Source of the DNA: Acheta domesticus
Lineage: Eukaryota > Arthropoda > Insecta > Orthoptera > Gryllidae
DNA: 64,000 nt
Direction of reading: 5' to 3'
Assembly (NCBI GenBank): GCA_031308135.1
Contig: JAHLJT010000631.1
Location: 4,379,371-4,443,370 of the forward strand
In this document: in pieces, positions 33,311-45,179 of the stretch
How the letters are laid out: each line of letters starts with the position of its first letter
How positions within the stretch are numbered: position 1 is the stretch's first letter
Notes under the pieces: generated by a model
Database searches by the model: none
What the model saw: only the letters and a program-made list of their open reading frames with translations
What the model was told of the DNA's origin: nothing
Translations under genes and position numbers: made by a program

Positions 33311-35629
33311 ATGTTAAAAGAGGGAATGAAAATCGAGTAAAACAGACGTTGAGACTAAGATTCGATTGATTGTGGAAATTAGGCGGCTAAAAAGTGTAAG
33401 CGACAAGGGTCAAAAGGCTGGGGTTCAAGACAGATGAATCAACGCTTTAAGGACTAAAGTATAAGGACTCTCCCTTATCCTCCACCGCCAATCGACTCCA
33501 TTGAATCTTCACCGCCGGTCACATCATCTGCACTTCACTTCCCACTTCCAACCTCCATCTCCCGCTCGCATTGACCCTTTCTTTTCCCCAATCTTTTCCA
33601 ACTTGCATCTCCACTACGGCTATTCCGCGGAGCACCGTGATTCCCAGCAGCGCCGTCGCGTCGCGTCGGTCGTCGGCCCGGGGGCGCTAATCGCGCGCGC
33701 GTGAGACGCCCCTCCCCCACCCCACCCCCACCCCACCCCCACCCCTTTCCCTTCCCCTCCACTCCCCGCCCCTTCCTAGGCGCAGCCGGTAACGACCCAA
33801 GGACGCCCCCACGCCCGTTTAATGCTCGGAAATTTAAATGTTACCTTACCGACATCCGCGAGACTAATTACATGAGTGGGATGTTGGGCATCTCGCGAGA
33901 GTGCAGTTGCGTGACGACGACTATTTAAACGAACTATGGAAATGATTCGTGGAAATTGTTAGTGCGTGGCGAGAGAATTGTCTCGATCTCACGTGTTTCC
34001 ACGCTATCAATTTGTCTGCATCTACTTTCCTACTCGTTAGGAATATTGAGAGTTCGCTTGTAAATAAATTCTTTTAAAATGCGATTGTAAAGAGAAAATG
34101 TAAATAATACTGTAATAATAAATGTAAATTTAAAAAAACACGATATAAATATATGATAAATTACATTGCTACATTAATGCAGAAAATATCCTAATAAAAT
34201 GAAACGATTAAATGATAAAATTGAGTATTCATAAATTTATTAAATTGGTCGTTGTACATTAGGTTACATTTTCCGGCAAAATCAAATCGAAATTTGTATG
34301 CTGAGTGAAATAACTAATTTGCTTTGGGATGACAAAGTGTAAATGTGGAGTCAGAAAGGAGCAACTTCGATAAGACATAATTGTGACCCCTCTCGTGCAG
34401 GAGACCTAACACTTGGGAAAGTACGTCTATCTTACAAAAAGCGATCAGTGAAGATAAATGATCTGTGGGTGGCAAAAGCTTTAATCCCTATCTTCAGGCT
34501 CGGAGTTGAGTTAAATACTGAGCACAACGATTCGCCAAAACGTTTTTAAGTGTCCGCTCCAGAAGCGGGAGGGCCAGTGCAACCACGGCAGCGCCTGTGA
34601 GTGCAACGGTCGCACTCCCATGGACGCCAAACGCCTCCTCCCAAACGCGTCCTGGGAAGGGGAGGAGGAGGGGGAAGGGGAGGGGAAGGCGATGACTTAT
34701 TGGGTACAAGGCGGCGCTGATGGGTCCGCGACGCGAAGACATCTCCCGCGCATTTACGGCATTCCGTCGCGACGCCGCTCACAGTGGGCGGTGCAGGGGC
34801 AACCCGAACCCCGAATTTTGGTTTAAGGTTACCTCCTCACTATGTAGCTTTTCGAAACTACATGCCCCATGGGGCATGGAAAACTGCATGCCCCAAAGAC
34901 GCACATGCAACATGACACGCAGGCTACTACGCCATCTTGGCGGTAACAGGGTGCATGGCTCACTTCCATTGCCTTCACTTCCACTGAAGTGAAAGAGCAT
35001 ACTGAAAAACTAGCTGTGCTACAGAATGGCACAGATTTTCTCGCACTACTTAGTGTTCTAATCTTTTTAGCCTGAGCTGACTTTTCGTTTTTGTTCCAAC
35101 CTCTTTCCAGCTGCCAATTATTAGAGCCAAAAAGGTTTTTTTCACATTTTTTGGTCAATTTTTCGCTTTCCCAATAGTAGGACTGAAATATGACTTCAAG
35201 AACATTAAAAGGATTAAAATCTGTTGATGAAATCTGAAGCACTTTTTGAGAAAATGTCGTTTGAGCCATTCTCAAAATACGTCAATTGAGCTCATTTTCA
35301 CAGATCACTTTCAGGTTTTTGAGAAACTGCATTTGAAATAATTTGATGCACGTCAATTTATGAGTAATCATAAATGTAATAATGCACAAGAAACGCTAGT
35401 AATTTTAATATTGACAATGTTGGAGATATTTAAAAAAAATCAAATTTATTTAATATCTGGGTTTTCAAGAAACTTTATACACATCGTTTGAAGCACTTCT
35501 CACACATAATAAAGAATACAAAATGCTGGCAATGTAAATATTAACGACGATGAGTGAGATTTATAACAACACATTTGTGTAATTTTTGAAAAAAATATAC
35601 AGGAAAAATATTTTTATATCACTGCGGCG
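33311..35629. other. Non-coding DNA with two CpG-rich patches
   Basis: A CpG-rich patch lies at 33600-33800 and includes a (CCCCAC)n run at ~33712-33745. AT-rich DNA follows, with CTAATTACATGAG near 33865. A second GC-rich patch is at 34550-34830, and TGCCCCATGGGGCA, a 14-bp palindrome, is at ~34863. A 148-codon minus ORF (35275-34829) has no recognised domain. Confidence 0.45.
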
Positions 35630-36165
35630 TACTTGAAAAATTCCAGTTATTAAAACTCGTTAATATTGCCCATATTTCACTCAAAATTGCGCGAAAACTG
35701 CTATTACTTTCTAAATAATGAACAGGACATTAATTAATAAAATAATTGTGGAGAACAAATTTCATTTTCAAAAATCTCTATCTTTAACATTGTAATTGTA
35801 GGAATACGCCACAAAATCTCAAACTTTTATAATTTTCGAAAATTCAGTGTTCACAGTGAAAATAAGACGTATGCCTTCTTTATAAGTCCATTTCACTCTA
35901 TTTTTACAAGAACTTTAAAGAAAAAATTGGAGTCATTTTTCAGAAAAAATGTCCCACGGGCATATTTTAAAAATGTCCCAGGGGCTTTGTGTAAGGTTCT
36001 CCAAAATTTAAATAATGCTTTTGAAAATTGCTGAGCTTCGAGCCAAGGCAGATCGACCGGAAAATATTCCAGAAATATTCGGAAAATATTTGAGAAAAAA
36101 AAACATGAATAGTTTAGGGGGTAGTGTTATTCACAATCGGACAGATAAATAGTTAGACGGATGTT
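35630..36165 (+). repeat. Interspersed repeat with GACGGA motif, copy 3 (most diverged)
   Basis: Ordered matches to copies 1 and 2: ATTGCGCGAAAAC, CCCAGGGGCTTTGTGTAAGG, CAGATCGACCGGAAAATATTCC, GAATAGTTTAGGGGGTAGTG-like, and ending with GACGGATGTTTTG. Confidence 0.65.
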
Positions 36166-37935
36166 TTGAAAAGAAAAAAAGAAGAAGAAAGAACTCTTTC
36201 TCGATATCGGGGGATACCAAACATTTCCCTATATACGTACGTTTACAAAAAAGTAAACGTTTTTGTCAGCACGAAAATTTACTGGAATTATATCCGACGG
36301 AAACATGTTTTAACTTTGCATTTTAATTCTGCGTTATAATTTGTGCAAAGTAAGACCATCATTCAATTATACGGCATCTTCGAAATTCGTAACCTCGTTT
36401 TCAATTGATCTTCAATTGATTACAAGTTATTCTTTTTTGCTGAAGAGAGAAATAGTAAACACAGTGGGATTGCAGCGTTTGATAGGTCTCTTTTCACAAG
36501 ACGTCAGCAAAGACTTCAAAGCAAATCTTGTAAACAAATTTAAATATGTTTTCAAAAGAGATAGAAATGCAAGTTCTTTAAATGATCTTAGAATTAACTC
36601 TTTGAAGAAACACATGGTCAATACGATTAATATCCCCGTCTCCTTTGTCAAACCGTGCACTATTTAGTGCCTTCTTCCTTTTTCACAAAAGGCATGAGCT
36701 ACGTGCGCTTTTCAGTTGTTTGAAAAAAATTAACTTGTTTGTTATTTGATGGTCGCAAATAAATTTTTTGGAGTTTTTCATTGATTCGTATCAGGCAATA
36801 TGGATGTGAATATGTAATTTTGTGTTCGGGAAGTCAAGGAATTTGTATATGAAAAAAAAACCATCAAAATTAAAAATAGCAAATTCAATACCGTGATTGT
36901 GAATGTCAATTATTCAATTTGAATTAACCAGCGACATTTTGGTCCCAGAATTGAAATATGATTTAGTACTTCACACTTAATGCATAACATGTTTCAACCT
37001 AAATGAGTCCAAAATGTAATCTTTTATTTTCATTTTTATTCGGGAATTCTCCAATTTTCAATTTTTTGCAATAGTCAAATTCAGATATCTACCTAACCAC
37101 TCACCACAACTCCTTAAAATATCAAGATATTTAAGTTGTCGACTCACTGCCGCTGTTGGCCCAGCCAGGACCACTGCGCTTCTCCGCGGCCGCCGCCACC
37201 GCGACGTCAGCGCATTCCGGCGGCGATGTTCCGAAGGCCCCGGGCGGAGGAACCGCTATCTGCGCATCGCGCCGACTACCAAACAAATCGTGACCAAATT
37301 CCTCTCAAAATGCAAAATATGTCTGCGAGGTGCTGCTTCAACGATCATTTAATGGAAGGGAAGGAAGTTTTCGAGACAGAAAAAAAAACAACAACCAACA
37401 ACCGTTTTTTTCGTTTAATTCCACTTTCTGCAATGGTTTGAATGATACGCATTTTTCTCTATACAGGAAAGTATCTGAAGAAAAATAAGTTTGTAATTAT
37501 GCATTAAATGCTTCCCCCGACTTAACGCAGTTGAAATATAACTGAAATTCGGTTTATATTCCACGAAAAAAAATTGGCGCTTGAAATTTTGGCCAGATTT
37601 CTTCAAATTTAAAAATAAGTATCATATCATATTTTTGAAAATTTAAATACGTAAACAAGTTTTTAAAAAACATTCCATTGTGATTTTGAAGTTCACAATA
37701 AAATCAAATTACGTCAAATGATTTTTTTTGACAAAACAATATTTTAATTCTTACAGACACTTTGGGTGACTGACAAAAAAAATGAGAGATTTCACCTAGC
37801 AGACTATCATATTCACGCCTTGAGCTTCAAATTTGATGTATCATCCGAGAAATAAAAAGCCAAGGAGTGGACAAGCACGCTGCTCCAGATAGCACAGCAG
37901 TGGAAAGGGCCAGTAAGAGATCAACTCTCATAAAG
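36166..37935. other. Non-coding DNA
   Basis: A 108-codon plus ORF (36341-36667) has no recognised domain and is left unassigned. 37140-37260 is a small CpG-rich patch. Otherwise AT-rich. Confidence 0.45.
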
Positions 37936-37943
37936 TATAAAAG
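37936..37943 (+). promoter_or_regulatory. Candidate TATA box
   Basis: TATAAAAG lies 65 bases upstream of an ATG at 38001. A CTCAATAG initiator-like sequence is ~38 bases downstream. Suggestive only. Confidence 0.4.
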
Positions 37944-38000
37944 CGCACGCCAGTTAACGTCACCGTGCTCTCTCAATAGAAACCGTATCTTTACAAAGCC

Positions 38001-38162
38001 ATGAATCCCGAAAGTGACAGTGATAATGACTGTGATCGCGGCGCGAACAAATTTTACTATAGCGAGCTTGACGTGTCGGCCACGCCTCCGCTGACAAATG
38101 AAGGGGGATCGGCCGGCGCGGGGCCAGGAGCATGTATAGTCAGACGCGAGCGACTAAGACGG
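38001..38162 (+). CDS. Candidate first coding exon, unknown protein
   Basis: An ATG at 38001 opens an acidic, serine-rich N-terminus (MNPESDSDNDCD), then an ordinary mixed-composition stretch (NKFYYSELDVSATPPL) and a basic end (RRERLRR). At 38162/38163 the sequence CGG|GTGAAC could be a phase-0 splice donor. Just beyond it the DNA becomes a TG repeat and then the CTCTCG arrays, as an intron would allow. A TATA box lies upstream. I do not recognise the protein; the basic end is not enough to assign a family. No downstream exon is identified, so it may be a chance ORF. Confidence 0.3.
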
Positions 38163-38176
38163 GTGAACGCGTGCTC

Positions 38177-38941
38177 AGTGTGTGTGTGTGTGTGTGTGTG
38201 TGCGTGCGCCTCTCCCTCTCCTTTTCACTCTTTCGTTCTCTCTCTCTCTCTCTTTCTCGCACTTTCGCTCTTTCTCGCTCTTTCGCCCTCGGTCTCTCTC
38301 GCCCTTTCGCTCTCGGTCTCTCTCGCTCTTTCGCCCTCGGTCTCTCTCGCTCTTTCGCTCTAAGCCTCTCTCGCTTTGTTTCTCTCGCTCCCTCTCTTGA
38401 TCTTTCGCTCCTTCTTTCGCTTCCTCTCTCGCACCTACTTTCGCACCCACTCTCGCTCCCACTCTCGCTCCCACTCTCGCTCCCACTCTCGCTCCCACTC
38501 TCGCTCCCACTCTCGCTCCCACTCTCGCTCCCACTCTCGCTCCCACTCTCGCTCCCACTCTCGCTCCCACTCTCGCTCCCACTCTCGCTCACACTCTCGC
38601 TCACACTCTCGCTCACACTCTCGCTCACACTCTCGCTCCCACTCTCGCTCCCACTCTCGCTCCCACTCTCGCTCCCACTCTCGCTCCCACTCTCGCTCCC
38701 ACTCTCGCTCCCACTCTCGCTCCCACTCTCGCTCCCACTCTCGCTCCCACTCTCGCTCCCACTCTCGCTCCCACTCTCGCTCCCACTCTCGCTCCCACTC
38801 TCGCTCCCACTCTCGCTCCCACTCTCGCTCCCACTCTCGCTCCCACTCTCGCTCCCACTCTCGCTCCTACTCTCGCTCCCACTCTCGCTCCTACTCTCGC
38901 TCCTACTCTCGCTCCCACTCTCGCTCCCATTCTCGCTCCCT
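38177..38941 (+). repeat. (TG)n, (CT)n and 12-bp CTCTCGCTCCCA tandem array
   Basis: A TG run (38177-38202) leads into CT-rich and 24-bp TTTCGCCCTCGG-type units (38265-38370). About 41 near-perfect 12-bp units TCTCGCTCCCAC follow from ~38449 to 38941. Variant blocks are clustered (a run of four ...CTCACAC units near 38590-38632 and CCTAC variants near 38867-38905), typical of local unit spreading. Leu/Ser/Arg ORFs in all frames are artefacts because 12 is a multiple of 3. Confidence 0.96.
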
Positions 38942-40104
38942 TAGCAAACGATCACACTTCACCCACAATAGAACACGTTCGTAATCATGATGGAGCTAGA
39001 ACTAAGCCTGAGAACAGTTTTAGAATTGTTCGATTTTATTGGTATCTTTCTGGGTCCAGAGCTAAATATGTATAGATGGGAAAGTTCTAATTTTGAGTCC
39101 CAGAAATAGGTGTTGGTCCTGGTACTACGCAAGGAGGATTTTACAGCTCTACTCTGAGTAGTAATTTCCTTGGTCTCTTTTGTGGTTACTGAACGTGAAC
39201 TGAGGTCGGCAGTCCACTGACAAAAATCTTCACATGTCTCTTATATACCCCTTCATATGTATCTCAATTCGTACTGGAAAAATAGTTGCCAGTCCCTCCA
39301 AGAACAGTCCACCAAGATTCAGGACGCTTCTGACAGTAACGTGAATCTGTTGAGATCCATACCTATGTGTCGTCAAAGACGAACAAAGATTTCAAAAACT
39401 AAGAAATAATAAAATATTTATAATGGGCAAGCAATGAAATTTATTTCAAATTGGTACGTAGTATTTCCATCAGAGAAGTTCAAAAGCAATATTTATGGAA
39501 GAAAAAGCGGCTAGGTTTCTTCTGAGAAATGGAATGTACCTTTAATCGTTGTTTGTGTTAGGCATATAAATACTCATATTAAAACACACGTAACAGGGTT
39601 GTGTTCAAAGCGGGATGGGCATTAAATCACAAAAAGGCATTGGTCGTAAAACAGAAGTCGCAAAACATAAGGCTAGAGCGAATGACAGCGGAGCCACACG
39701 TGCCATTCCGGTCACAAGCCGGTCATCAGTCATTGCATTTTTTGCGCCCTCACAACAGGGTGACTAGCTCTTCCGCGGAGAACAAGAGGCACTTCCTGCC
39801 AACAAGTACTCCGTGCGCGGTAACAGAGCATTCATCTTTCCTCCACAATCTGAAGACTTTCCACCTTAAAGTAATACCAATTAAATTAGACAAAAGCAAA
39901 GTTATTTACTTGAATTCAGTTTCCCTAAACATTTTACCCCATATAAAAATAAGAAAACATGTTTATCCATTTGTCCAACATTCATGGGCGACTCTCCCAC
40001 TCAAAATTGGCTAGTTGTGAAGGAACTGTCGATGCACACTGAAATAAGTTTCACGGCTGTTCCATCAGTTTCATCAGCCATGCTTTTGGTTTACGCAAAT
40101 ATTG
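38942..40104. other. Non-coding DNA
   Basis: A 137-codon ORF at 39601-40014 has no recognisable domain. No RNA or repeat recognised. Confidence 0.45.
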
Positions 40105-40113
40105 TATAAATAG
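40105..40113 (+). promoter_or_regulatory. Candidate TATA box
   Basis: TATAAATAG, 75 bases upstream of the ATG at 40180. Confidence 0.4.
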
Positions 40114-40179
40114 CGGAAACTTCGGAAGTTATCCCATATCGTGCACCACGTCAAAGAATCAACTTACTTTCGCGAGAAC

Positions 40180-40317
40180 ATGGCGAACGACAACACGTAC
40201 CCACAAGCGGAAGGACCTCGCAAAAAACCTCACATCACGAAGCCTTTTCTGATGCCTGACTTATACTTCTATAAGTCGTACACGAATTTCATTCCGATAT
40301 CTGGAAAACTCCAATGA
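40180..40317 (+). CDS. Candidate small ORF (45 aa) behind TATA box
   Basis: An ATG in good context (GAACATGGC) opens a 45-residue frame ending in TGA at 40315. The composition is protein-like: a charged, proline-containing N-terminal half (EGPRKKPHITKP) and an aromatic C-terminal half (LYFYKSYTNFIPI). Together with the TATA box it looks like a small transcription unit, or a first exon read into an intron. I do not recognise it. A run of G follows the stop. Confidence 0.28.
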   Translation: MANDNTYPQAEGPRKKPHITKPFLMPDLYFYKSYTNFIPISGKLQ

Positions 40318-40379
40318 GGGGGGGGGAGTTCAACAGCGGACCCCACAATAAATTGCAAAACAATTAAGGAACAATGTAT

Positions 40380-40590
40380 ACATTTATGAGCTAATGCTAC
40401 GTAAATTTAGAAATATATAACACACATTTTCTGTAAGTTAGTGTTGAAATATTTTGAATTTTTGAGGTGGGAAAAAATATACATTTTGACAATATTGTTC
40501 ATTATTTTAAATAACTAGGTCAACATTTTCTATGTTGCTCCGAATGCACAATTATTCTCTGTACTGACTGACACTAAAGTAAATTTGAAA
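40380..40590 (+). repeat. Low-identity interspersed repeat, copy B
   Basis: Ordered matches to 19265-19570: TACATTTATGAG, ACATTTTCTGTAAGTTAGTG, GTTCATTATT, GCACAATTATTCTCTG. Same orientation. Class unknown. Confidence 0.5.
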
Positions 40591-41738
40591 CGTGTTTATG
40601 GGCTGGCCTGGCTGCAAAGAACGCCAGAGTTTCCAAGAAGCTATTATGAATGGTAATGGAAATGAATTGTTTGTTCCAATCCAATAAGCATTGAAAGAAG
40701 AAATTAACACTTGGGATCTAACAATAGTCCCTGAACAATGAAAGAGTAACTCCAAATGCAATCAAAGGTAGATCAAAAAATAACTACACTGGGTTCTTCG
40801 CTGATCCTCCCCCACCATTGGTAGCCGACTGTTAAGGGACAGTTGACGCTTCACTATGCGCGTTCAAAGTGATTAAGATACTCCGGCATTCAGCCTATGC
40901 GATTAACATAAATCATCCTTGAATATGTTTACAATTTCCAACACATTTTAGGCCAAAATAATTTTTTTTCTAAACAGTTTGTTGGGAAGAAAGGAAAAGA
41001 CAGAAAACCGTATTCATAACTAATAAAATGACTTGTAAAAGAGCAGACATTTAACAATTTTTGAATCAATTGTTTCAAAAATAGCTTGGAAACAATCGTT
41101 TTACAATTAATAGGTATTTTATGCTACAAAAACGACCACGTACATTTGTTTTGGTTACATTTATTCATCGAACTCGCGGCGTCCGGAGTCTGTAAGGGTG
41201 TTCGATAAGAGATAAGGCTCAAAAGTTGTACAATGTGTGGATGTGCGTTGTTGTACGCATCATGATTAAATTAAAATGTACATACATTTAAACTTTAAAC
41301 AGATCACATAGAATACGATGATCAGAGTACACAGAATCGGAAAATTAATTCTATTTTCAAAAATTAAGTCATATTTCCGTTTGTGAACTCTTTTTCACAA
41401 ATCTGTAATGCTCCAATCTTGGGAGTATGAAATGATTCCGTGTAGTACACTTGTGAGTCGAAGATGCTGTCGTCTACCCATCATCGTTCCTGAATACCCC
41501 GTCAAGGATGGAATGTGCAACCAATCGCATTTTTAACTGAACCAAGAAATGCAACATTTGAATTATTGTTTACATTACATGACAAAAGTTTAATTAGTAA
41601 TAATCAATATCAGCTTAATATGTGTAAATTCTATTCATTGGCATAGTTGTACTCAGCTAAACTGTATAGGCACAAGCCCGCGTAGAACTACCCTGGGAAA
41701 CGAGGAGGCCCTAGCCCTTAAATGATTCTAACGGGTTC
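40591..41738. other. Non-coding AT-rich DNA
   Basis: No gene, RNA or repeat recognised. Confidence 0.45.
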
Positions 41739-41746
41739 ATAATAAT

Positions 41747-41795
<49 letters not shown>
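41739..41795. repeat. (AAT)n microsatellite
   Basis: About 17 AAT/ATA units with one interruption near the left edge. Confidence 0.96.
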
Positions 41796-41796
<1 letters not shown>

Positions 41797-41869
41797 CAGT
41801 AGATATAATAGCAACAGACTAAACAAATATTTGAGTTCTTTTTAAATAGAAAAACTAAGAGCAATTCGT

Positions 41870-42079
41870 TTAAATTAATCCAAGAAGACTTGAATGAATT
41901 AAAAATTAATTTAAATGATATTAAAATAAAGAACAATTCAGAAAAATAATTCACAACGAACAGCTCGGATTTCCCCCAAAAAATGCAGAAGAGGAGCAAA
42001 AGTGTCAGAAGAGAGAAAAAAAGCAAAATCAGAAAGAATGAAGGAATATTGGAAGAAACGTAAAGAAAAAAACACATAG
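41870..42079 (+). pseudogene. LINE ORF2 C-terminal relic
   Basis: Two frames joined by a shift near 41947 read QEDLNELKINLNDIKIKNN and then GAKVSEERKKAKSERMKEYW followed by lysine/arginine and a stop at 42077. The second block matches a C-terminal pattern I know from insect endonuclease-reverse transcriptases (S-E-E-R-K...SERMKEYW). It lies next to the AAT microsatellite. Family-level assignment is inference. Confidence 0.42.
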
Positions 42080-43404
42080 GAAATAATTGATCTTATGTAC
42101 TCCAAAGTGGGTGATCCGAAAGAAGAAGAAGAATATATTTTTCACAAAAATTTCTGTTTAATCCGCGGGCATTGGGCGGCTGCAGCGTAGCGCCGGAGAC
42201 GTTGGAAGCGAGGCCATGGCAGGGTGAGGTGAGGGGAGGTGGGGTGAGGTGAGGCGCGGGGCGACGGAGTGGGAGGGAAGACGGATCGAACCCTAACGAG
42301 CGCAGACCGCCCACGCGGGTGATGGTGGGTTGCGGCCGCCCGCGCTCGTGTGACGGTGCAGGGCACAGCGGAGGAAGCTAAAAAGACGGCGCACCAATTA
42401 CTGGCGAGGTCAGCGGCGGCTCAACTCGCTCAGGTTACCTGTACGACGGAATCAGAAAGAAAGCTTTCCTCGGATTCGCGTTTTCGATGGGAATTTTCGA
42501 TTGCATTGTTGTAATCACTAAGTTTGTGTATTTCCGATTTATACGCATAATTATAGTTTTCTTCTTTATCTTTCTTTTATTTTAAGCTGTAGCCTGTCCT
42601 TTTAAACAAAGAAAATATATTTAAAAAAAACTGACATTTCTTGTAACCACTTTCATCAGTTCAGTTTCTACGTTGTTCTGACTACCACACATTTACAAAG
42701 TTTCTTTCCATCGTGTTCTTGGACGATCTGTTCTCCTTCCTTCAGGTCTTTTGTCTCTTGCCACCGTCACCCGTCTATCTTCCTCCGTTCTGTATTGGTT
42801 ATATAAATATGTTTGCACACGGCTAAATATAACATTTCGAAAATAAGACAACCAACAACAATTATTACTTTTTTCCTAAAGGAAATAATGACTAAAACCT
42901 TTCCTTTCTTCCAAAGATTAAAATGATAAAATGAACCCGTTTTAAAACAATTATTAATTTCAATTTCATTACCCTACTCTCGGTTTATGATTTTTCTACG
43001 AAACATGTAATTATTTATAATGCCTATTATTGTATTTCAGTATGTATCTGTAATTGTGAAACTCACTCTTATGAAATAAGCACCAAAATTACATCAGGCG
43101 AAGAGCCAATGCATTGTGTGGAGGTGGAGGTAGGCCGCTTGTAGGTCAATAAATAGCGCGCGAGTGGGGAGACGTGCGCCGTGATCCCCCGCTCGCAATG
43201 AGCGAGTAGGCGCCGGCCGCCCTCCGCTGAGTGGCCCTAATGCCAGGTTCCGCGACCCCGGCCGCCCGGCCAGCCGGCCCTCCCCCCGACCACCGCGCCC
43301 GCTCCGCCACCGATCGCCTCGGTTCGCGTTGTTACACGTATCAAATCTTCATACTCCGTTCGATCAAAATACGCTCTTCATAAAACCAAAAAAATAAACG
43401 TTCT
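42080..43404. other. Non-coding DNA with two CpG-rich patches
   Basis: CpG-rich at 42160-42430 and 43130-43330; AT-rich between. GTCAATAAATAGCGCGC at ~43147 is TATA-like next to the second patch, but no ORF follows. Confidence 0.45.
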
Positions 43405-43978
43405 TTGATTGATTGATAGATTATTTCTTGTTTCCGGGAGGATTAACTGGTATACTCACAAGTCGCGAAAGTGTAGCGCATGGTTAACTCAACAGGTTGA
43501 GGTGATCTTCCCCTGCTGGATGATGAGATCTGAGGCGGAACTACACGGCGGCTAGCGGAGTTTTCCCCATCCTGGTATCAAGGGATCTCCCTTCAGCGCG
43601 GCACGGCCCCAAACTAGACACTATCTAAGCTCCTGACAAGTCACCTGATATGTGTGGTAGTGTATTGCATGTAAGTGTAGGTGTGTGGAGGTAAGGGGTG
43701 GGGGTAGTTCAAGGAAGAGGAAAGAAAGATCGTGCGAGGTCCGTGGCCCGCTTGATGTAGTCTGCTCCGGCATTCGCCTGGTGTTGATTAGAGAAATCAC
43801 GGGAAACTACCGATCAGAGCAGCCGGTCGCTAGAACTCCCTCCAGACAGCAGCTGAACTAGACCTACCTATCTAGCAAGTGTCAAAGATCCTTCCACCGT
43901 CGGGATTCAAGCACTACGACCTCCCGGTCAGAGGCATTGCGGTGACATCAGTCGATGCCCTGAGCCACCCAAGCTGGT
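43405..43978 (-). mobile_element. Long tRNA-derived SINE, copy 4
   Basis: ATTG tail at the left (TTGATTGATTGATAG). Family body blocks include AAACTACCGATCAGAGCAGC and CCTACCTATCTAGCAAGTG. The head at the right has the B-box region near GTCGGGATTCAAGC and the A-box region near GATGCCCTGAGCCACCC. Target duplication not certain. Confidence 0.87.
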
Positions 43979-44011
43979 TCAGGTTCGTCAGTCCTTCCTT
44001 CAATTTGTCCA

Positions 44012-44391
44012 CCTTGCTAAATCAACACTTGAAGTTCCAATCCGACCGAGGATAGTGAAATTTTAGGACCAAACATTCTTCATACCTCTCTCATGAAAAA
44101 CGTATTAGGAAGCGCAAGTAGAATAACCTACAATTTATATTGTCGTCAGTCAAATTGTCAATACAAAGGCGAAGCGCTATAGAATCTTTTCTCTCCGCAA
44201 AAAAATAAATTCTATTCAATGGATATTCCTGTCGCCTTTATATTTAAAATTTGAGTGACGACAATGTAAATTGTAGGTTATTCTATTTGCACTTTGTAAA
44301 TACGTCTTCCATGGAAGAGGTACAAAGAATTTGGCCCTAAAATTCCACTGTCCTCAGCCGAATTGGAACTTCAAGTATTGATTTAGCAAGG
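44012..44391. repeat. Foldback element, ~160-bp arms
   Basis: The termini are CCTTGCTAAATCAACACTTG (left) and the near reverse complement at 44372-44391. Arms share TAGAATAACCTACAATTTA with its complement, TTGTCGTCA and GAAGTTCCAA blocks, at roughly 80% identity. The centre is near 44200. It starts 34 bases from SINE copy 4. No coding capacity; probable foldback/MITE. Confidence 0.87.
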
Positions 44392-45179
44392 CTCTATTAA
44401 GCAGACAAATATTGCAAATATTGAACCATGTCTATTGAACTTTGCAAATATTGAACAGAGCAAACATTGCAAACCTGAACTATGTTTACCTGTATTCACC
44501 ATATTTTTCTGTACGCATTTAGCCCTTACACCTGGCAACTAGGAATCTTTAGATATTTAGAATCTACCTGATACTTGTTATCTTTTCCAACCTTTCTTTT
44601 CTAGGATCCCCAGGAACTTTAGATACTGTCCCCTGCTCTACATGTAAGCAAATGCTCACTGGAAAGCGGCGAAAAAATTCGTTTCATTATTATTCAAGAG
44701 TAGATAACGCTTTCGCAGCAAATGCGCATTCGTTCGATTTCCAGTGGTCTCCTAGCAACAATTTTATGATCCGGTTCTGATTTGTTTTGGAGATGTCTCC
44801 TCGAACATGAGTCCTTCCGACGTCGACCGGAAAAGGTAAGTCGAGAGATTGACACGTGAATGAGTTGGGCCGCAATAGATGCGACATCGTCAACGAAACA
44901 ATGTTGTTCCTAAACAATGATACTCAACATATATGTTAATAAAAACACACAAAACCATCAATTTTATTAAATATATATGTTTTTAAAACTGATTTAGTAT
45001 TTATTAATGTTCTTACGATCGGATTTAATTTGAAAGTGATACCATTGATTTATTTTTAATTGAGGTTTAACTGAGAAAACAAAGTCAAAAGACCATCAAG
45101 ACAATTAAAAAAACTTAGAATATCTGATTCGATAATTCACAAATTATGTAGGTTCATAATTGCCGAAAACTGAATTTTA
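44392..45179. other. Non-coding AT-rich DNA
   Basis: Contains several loose copies of GCAAATATTGAAC (44410-44480). No gene recognised. Confidence 0.45.

Noticed and set aside
34829..35275. 148-codon minus-strand ORF
   Set aside because: No recognisable motif; Cys-rich end falls in a GC-rich patch.
36341..36667. 108-codon plus-strand ORF
   Set aside because: Could be a transposon remnant, but I could match it to no family.
38449..38941. CRISPR-like array
   Set aside because: Repeats are contiguous 12-bp units without spacers; eukaryotic minisatellite.
38132..38984. Leu/Ser/Pro and Ser/Arg/His ORFs up to 270 codons on both strands
   Set aside because: Products of the 12-bp tandem array, open in several frames. 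RS-domain-like appearance is coincidental.
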